A stretch of DNA of 64,000 nt from the NCBI GenBank assembly GCA_938045565.1, contig CALIAZ010000002.1:62001-126000 (forward strand), read 5' to 3'. The translations under genes and the position numbers were made by a program. This document shows, piece after piece, positions 59,972 through 64,000 of the stretch. Below the pieces are notes generated by a model. It saw only the letters and a list, made by a program, of their open reading frames with translations. It did not search any database and had not been told where the DNA came from. How positions within the stretch are numbered: the first letter of the stretch is position 1; every line of letters starts with the position of its first letter. This stretch comes from an uncultured Atopobium sp. (GTDB lineage Bacteria > Actinomycetota > Coriobacteriia > Coriobacteriales > Atopobiaceae).

Positions 59972-60793
59972 TTATAGAGGCTTCACAAGGAGTCCATTTT
60001 CTGAAACGTGTGCCTGTGAGGTGCGACACACCTTCAAAGAGTCAATGCCTTGCAGTCCATCCACTCCTGCTTGAGCTGCAATTCTTTGCGCCTCATAGAT
60101 CAAAACTGCAGGTCTGAGCGCTGCCCGTGGATCTTGGAGTGTGTCAAGCTCAAATGAAATGCACGTATCAGATGAGGTCTTAGAGATGTTGTAACCCGCA
60201 AACGTTGTCTCCAAGTTGACCACTTTTTGCTTGTCGCCGCGCATGTATGTCAGTTCTTTTTTGGCGAGAAGATCCTCAAAGCCCCAACGCAACGCCTCGG
60301 ACTTAAGGCCATCTCCCAAAATGTCACACCTCCAGTGAGCGGTATTCAACCATGCTTCAAGCGCTGGCAGCGACCGATCAACGTAGCTGGCAGCAAACGG
60401 TGCAAGCGCGGGAGGCGTTGCCGACAACAGCCTCTCTAACGCCTCATCCGGGTCCACATATTCTGTGAGCTTCAAGTCAAAGTACTCCGCCTCAGACGAA
60501 GCACCAACGGGAAGCGCCTGAGAGAACTGCACGCCCATGCGCTTTGCAAAGCCGTTTCCCACCCTAAACGGTAGTTGAGCTCGACGAACACAGCGCTCAA
60601 TAGTACCAATGAGCTCAAGGTGTCCTAAAAACGCAAGGCGGTCGTCTTTCTTGTAAGCAACACGGAGCCTAAAAATCTCTGCTCCACGTTCCGTCATAAT
60701 CTCCGGCTGAATCTGTGGTCTACCAGCACGCCAGTCTTTCTTCACGGACTCAACTACCTCAGGAACTACGCTCTCTATCTGCGTATCCGTCAT
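59972..60793 (-). CDS. DUF2344 (TIGR03936) family protein
   Basis: A 273-residue protein of DUF2344, usually found beside or fused to the B12-binding radical SAM protein upstream. FRLRVAYKKDDRLAFLGHLELIGTIERCVRRAQLPFRV and GVQFSQALPVGASSEAEYFDL are the family blocks. Function is unknown; the constant link with rplU-rpmA and RNase E/G suggests an RNA or ribosome role (inference). It overlaps the upstream gene by four bases. No RNase E/G gene lies between it and rplU here, though that is common elsewhere. Confidence 0.88.
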   Translation of the reverse strand: MTDTQIESVVPEVVESVKKDWRAGRPQIQPEIMTERGAEIFRLRVAYKKDDRLAFLGHLELIGTIERCVRRAQLPFRVGNGFAKRMGVQFSQALPVGASSEAEYFDLKLTEYVDPDEALERLLSATPPALAPFAASYVDRSLPALEAWLNTAHWRCDILGDGLKSEALRWGFEDLLAKKELTYMRGDKQKVVNLETTFAGYNISKTSSDTCISFELDTLQDPRAALRPAVLIYEAQRIAAQAGVDGLQGIDSLKVCRTSQAHVSENGLLVKPL

Positions 60794-62655
60794 GAGCGCA
60801 CCCCCATCAAAACGTTGTCAACCTTCAAGGTCTGGCATACTGCACATCCCGTACAAGAGGTGAACGTACAGTCTGGTGTGGTGACCTCGTCCATTGCTCG
60901 ACGATATTCTCGCTGTAGGTAGCCCTTGGACACACCAGGAGACGTATGATCCCAAGGAAGTTTTGCCTGGATACCAAAGGTTTCTGTTGCAATATCAGAC
61001 AGCGAGAAACCCAGACTTTCTGCAGCTGCATTCCAAGCATCAAGGTTAAACTCGCTGGTCCACGCATCAAACTTGCAGCCATTTTTCCATGCCTGGTAAA
61101 TCAGATCAAAGCCATCGCGGCCCATCTTTGAGAGCGCGCCTTCTACCAGGGATGTTCCAGAGTCATGGTAGGCAATCTTGAGTCCCCTATCATGGTTTAA
61201 AGACAAGAGTAACTGCTGCCTACGCTGGGCTTCCTCACGAGAAATTTGGCCAACCCACTGGAATGGCGTGTAGGACTTGGGTACAAACACGGCAACAGAA
61301 GCAGACACCGTAACTCCCTTGCCGCCAATTTCTCGGCCGATATCCAAAATACGTTTAGCAACTGCAGGAATAGCTTGGATGTCCTCGTCAGTTTCGGTTG
61401 GAAGGCCCATCATGAAGTAGAGCTTCATGCGGCGCCAACCGTTTTCAAACGCATTCCTAGCTGCAGACTCAAGGTCATCTTCAGTAACGTTTTTGTTGAT
61501 GACATCGCGCATGCGCTGAGAGCCTGCTTCTGGCGCAAACGTCAGACCGCCGCGCCTTGAGGTGGAAACAGCGTCTGCCATCTCCGCGCCAAACGCGTCC
61601 ATACGCTGTGACGGAATAGAGATGCGCACGCCACGTTTACGCAGGTCAGAGTTCATACGGCGAAGAATGTAGCCGCACTGAGAGTGGTCCGTTGTCGAGA
61701 GCGACGTGAGTGAAACCTCGTCATAGCCACTCTTCAAAAGGCCCTCTTCACCTGCCTTAACAATCTGCTGAGCCGGGCGTTCACGAACAGGACGATACGT
61801 CATACCAGCCTGACAAAACCTACATCCACGAGCACAGCCGCGCTGAATCTCAAGCGCCAGCCTGTCTTGCACAATCTCGGTATACGGAACAATGCGCTGA
61901 GCCACAGGGTCAGTCACCGAAAGATCTGGCAGACAGCGCTTATAGACCACACTTGGAGCGTCACTTCCCTCTTTAGGGATCGCATAACCCCAGCGTGTTG
62001 CGGTGTTATCATGCACAATCTGATAAAGCGATGGCACGTAAACACCCTGAATCTGAGATAGCCTGTGCAAAATCTCCTGGCGAGCAACCCCTTCAAGCTT
62101 GGAAGTTCTTACGCACTCGCACATCTCTACCAGCGCTTCTTCGCCATCACCTAAAAGAATGGCATCAAAAAGCGGAGCTACGGGTTCTGAGTTCCAAACA
62201 GATGGGCCGCCACCAAAAATAAGTGGATCTTCTTCATCACGCTCTTCGGAAAGCTTTGGAATACCTGCTAAATCAAGCGTTTCTATAATATTGGTAGCAA
62301 TCATTTCATGTGCAAGGGTAAAACCCACCACATCAAAAGATGCTAAAGGTGCGGCGCCCTCCAAAGAAAGCATGGGAACCTTGCGTTTGCGCATCAAAGC
62401 TGCCATGTCTGTCCAAAGCAGATAGGCTCGCTCACAAGAAATATAAGGTGCCTTATTCAGGGCGTTATACAAAATAGCGATACCCAGATTAGGCTGACCC
62501 ACCTCGTACACGTCGGCGTAAACCATACAAACGTGAAAAGGGCCTTCTTGCTCCTCTACTGCTCCCCACTCGTGATTCAAATACCTTGAGGGTTTCTCGA
62601 CATGCGGAAGCAGGGGCTCAATGAGATGGAAGAGATTTTCTCGTTTAACACGCAC
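60790..62655 (-). CDS. B12-binding-type radical SAM protein (TIGR03960 family)
   Basis: A 621-residue protein: an N-terminal Rossmann-like, cobalamin-binding-type domain (about residues 30-190), then a radical SAM barrel with RGCARGCRFCQAGMTYRPV (CxxxCxxC cluster motif) and SLTSLSTTDHSQC, and a C-terminal part ending in a Cys-rich CTFTSCTGCAVC. Family members occur with DUF2344 as a pair; the substrate is unknown, with an RNA modification role often suspected. It precedes DUF2344 with a four-base overlap. Confidence 0.88.
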   Translation of the reverse strand: MRVKRENLFHLIEPLLPHVEKPSRYLNHEWGAVEEQEGPFHVCMVYADVYEVGQPNLGIAILYNALNKAPYISCERAYLLWTDMAALMRKRKVPMLSLEGAAPLASFDVVGFTLAHEMIATNIIETLDLAGIPKLSEERDEEDPLIFGGGPSVWNSEPVAPLFDAILLGDGEEALVEMCECVRTSKLEGVARQEILHRLSQIQGVYVPSLYQIVHDNTATRWGYAIPKEGSDAPSVVYKRCLPDLSVTDPVAQRIVPYTEIVQDRLALEIQRGCARGCRFCQAGMTYRPVRERPAQQIVKAGEEGLLKSGYDEVSLTSLSTTDHSQCGYILRRMNSDLRKRGVRISIPSQRMDAFGAEMADAVSTSRRGGLTFAPEAGSQRMRDVINKNVTEDDLESAARNAFENGWRRMKLYFMMGLPTETDEDIQAIPAVAKRILDIGREIGGKGVTVSASVAVFVPKSYTPFQWVGQISREEAQRRQQLLLSLNHDRGLKIAYHDSGTSLVEGALSKMGRDGFDLIYQAWKNGCKFDAWTSEFNLDAWNAAAESLGFSLSDIATETFGIQAKLPWDHTSPGVSKGYLQREYRRAMDEVTTPDCTFTSCTGCAVCQTLKVDNVLMGVRS

Positions 62656-62668
62656 GATAGTCTACTTT

Positions 62669-63661
62669 CTATCTTTTTGCGAGGGACTGTGTGATTGGTA
62701 TCTCTACGGTATTTGATTGTGAATTTGTATCTTCTGTTACCGTTGCGCCTGTGGAAGCACTCGAAGTGCTGGTCTTGGTAGAAGAATCAGCTGCTACCCC
62801 GTCGCATTTCTGTGCAATTTTGCGAGCGTACGCATGAATGACGCGAGCGGTCGTATGAGTTCCCGCGTATCCCATGCCAGCCTTAAGCGCCCAGCCAAAT
62901 CCAGGAACAGCGCCGGCGACCGTGCGTGCAACCGTACGGTATCCAAAGCCCGCACCTACAACGCCGAGAAGTTCGGCGATGGTTTCAACACTCATATTGA
63001 TGTTATAAGCAGCGGTAATATCAAGCGCAAGTCTAATCTGACGTGCAGTCATCAGTGGCATGTCAGAGCCAGGAACAAAGGCTACAGCGCCAATAGCTGC
63101 ATTTTCTTTGGCACAAGCAGCAGTTATCTGCTTAACTACGTGAGTTCTGCAAAGAGGATACGCTGCTGCAAAAGAAACTGATTTTTCAGTTGCAGTGGCA
63201 ATCCATGAAGAGAGTCGATCAAAGAGCACTTCTTCAGTAGTACCTGCAATGATGCTAATAAGCCCTGTGTTGTAGAGCGTATCAGCAATTTTTGGAGCTT
63301 CAACAGCAGACTCAACAACCACGGCACAAGGAATTGAATGGCTTACCAACAGGGTAAGGGCGTCCTCATACTGTGATGTTGGTGTAGGAATAATCACCGC
63401 AATATCAGGAATAGCGGCATTCTTTCCCACACGACCCGTGCCTCCAGATATAAATGAGACGCCATCAGCAAGCTTAGAAACGCATACCGTAGCATCTGTT
63501 CTCTCTGGCATAAAATACGTATGAACAGCAAGAATTGCCTCTTCAGGGGCGAGGGAATCAACATAGATATGCGTGTAGGTTGGCTCAAGAGATGAAAGTG
63601 AGCCGCGGAATTCCTGCAGTACAGAAGTTGCAAGCTTGCCTAAGCTGTTTCTTTTTGCCAT
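62669..63661 (-). CDS. DUF697-containing protein, unknown function
   Basis: A 330-residue protein with a predicted N-terminal domain of alternating strands and helices (about residues 25-170), and a C-terminal DUF697-like membrane-interacting helical region (about 215-285, with ALDITAAYNI and VARTVAGAVPGFGWALKAG), followed by a 45-residue Ser/Thr-rich tail. DUF697 domains often sit behind GTPases; no P-loop is seen here. Neighbours are a RodA/FtsW-type gene upstream and the radical SAM gene downstream. I cannot name a function. Confidence 0.65.
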   Translation of the reverse strand: MAKRNSLGKLATSVLQEFRGSLSSLEPTYTHIYVDSLAPEEAILAVHTYFMPERTDATVCVSKLADGVSFISGGTGRVGKNAAIPDIAVIIPTPTSQYEDALTLLVSHSIPCAVVVESAVEAPKIADTLYNTGLISIIAGTTEEVLFDRLSSWIATATEKSVSFAAAYPLCRTHVVKQITAACAKENAAIGAVAFVPGSDMPLMTARQIRLALDITAAYNINMSVETIAELLGVVGAGFGYRTVARTVAGAVPGFGWALKAGMGYAGTHTTARVIHAYARKIAQKCDGVAADSSTKTSTSSASTGATVTEDTNSQSNTVEIPITQSLAKR

Positions 63662-63664
63662 AGC

Positions 63665-64000
63665 TTACGCCGCCTTAGTTCTATGTCTGTAAACTGACTG
63701 GACAATTCCTACAGAAACAAGCTGGGCAATCATCGATGTTGATCCAAAGCTGATAAAAGGCAGAGGAATGCCGGTAATAGGCATGATGCCAATACACATG
63801 CCAACATTTTGTAAAACCTGGAACGACCACATAGCCGCACAACCAACAAGCACCAGCTTGGAGAAGGTATTCTCGGTCTTCATAGCAAACAAAATGGTTG
63901 CAAAAATCATCCACGCAAAGAGCGAAAGCATAATGAATGCACCAAGGAAGCCAAACTCTTCCGAGAAGAGTGCAAAAACAAAGTCCGTGTGCGCCTCAGG
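63665..64000 (-). CDS. rodA: RodA/FtsW-type SEDS glycosyltransferase, C-terminal part
   Basis: Only the last 112 codons are in the window. They read PEAHTDFVFALFSEEFGFLGA, then two membrane helices and GIPLPFISFGSTSMIAQLVSVGIVQSV, the standard C-terminal sequence of SEDS peptidoglycan polymerases. RodA is more likely than FtsW from the EAHTDF wording, but the cut does not allow certainty. It ends four bases before the DUF697 gene. Confidence 0.88.
   Translation of the reverse strand, partial: PEAHTDFVFALFSEEFGFLGAFIMLSLFAWMIFATILFAMKTENTFSKLVLVGCAAMWSFQVLQNVGMCIGIMPITGIPLPFISFGSTSMIAQLVSVGIVQSVYRHRTKAA

Overview
The window reads as chromosomal DNA of a moderate-GC member of the Coriobacteriia (Actinobacteria), most like Lancefieldella/Atopobium. 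That placement rests on protein flavour and layout rather than a marker gene: an actinobacterial-type DUF512, DUF2344 and B12-radical-SAM set, a complete-looking late MEP pathway (dxr, ispG, ispH), two-subunit glycyl-tRNA synthetase, a fused two-ATPase ECF transporter, sortase-type LPxTG surface protein and GC near the high forties. I see no phage, transposon, plasmid or CRISPR array; the window is almost wholly core genome. All but two protein genes lie on the minus strand, which suggests that the replication fork runs from high to low coordinates.

Layout in transcription order (high to low coordinate): the end of a RodA/FtsW-type gene, a DUF697 protein, a B12-binding radical SAM protein and a DUF2344 protein; rplU-rpmA; a tryptophan-rich leader peptide and attenuator followed by an ECF transporter (S component, fused ATPases, T component); obgE-nadD-yqeK-rsfS; dinB (plus strand); the rpsP-khpA-rimM-trmD-lepB-glyQ-glyS group leading to a short PDRP-like protein and ppdK; dgt; rplS; rnhB; yraN-comM-dprA-trmFO-xerC; rpsB-tsf; pyrH-frr-uppS-cdsA-dxr-rseP-ispG-proS; a plus-strand ZIP metal transporter; three tRNA genes and two small membrane proteins; a VOC protein; an LPDTG surface protein; an ABC-F ATPase; an M50 protease with scpA-scpB-rluB, a phosphatase and a cmk-plsC fusion; ispH, a DUF512 protein, der, plsY, gpsA; rpe; a cysteine desulfurase; a zinc-ribbon protein, coaBC, nfo and an ABC-F protein cut by the window start.

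Three things stand out. (1) The word GGCGAGAA occurs at least 26 times on both strands, where about 2 are expected by chance, and 25 of the 26 copies have a C exactly three bases further on (GGCGAGAANNNC). It occurs in all codon phases, between genes, and as inverted pairs forming hairpin terminators, as the DNA-uptake words of Neisseria and Haemophilus do; dprA and comM are in the same window. (2) A 20-residue leader peptide with three successive Trp codons, followed by a terminator, precedes the ECF transporter, pointing to tryptophan-attenuated import of tryptophan or a related compound. (3) Beside ppdK is a gene encoding only the N-terminal half of the PPDK regulatory protein, without its P-loop kinase part. 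Further oddities are an inserted winged-helix-like domain in RseP and the fused cytidylate kinase-acyltransferase.
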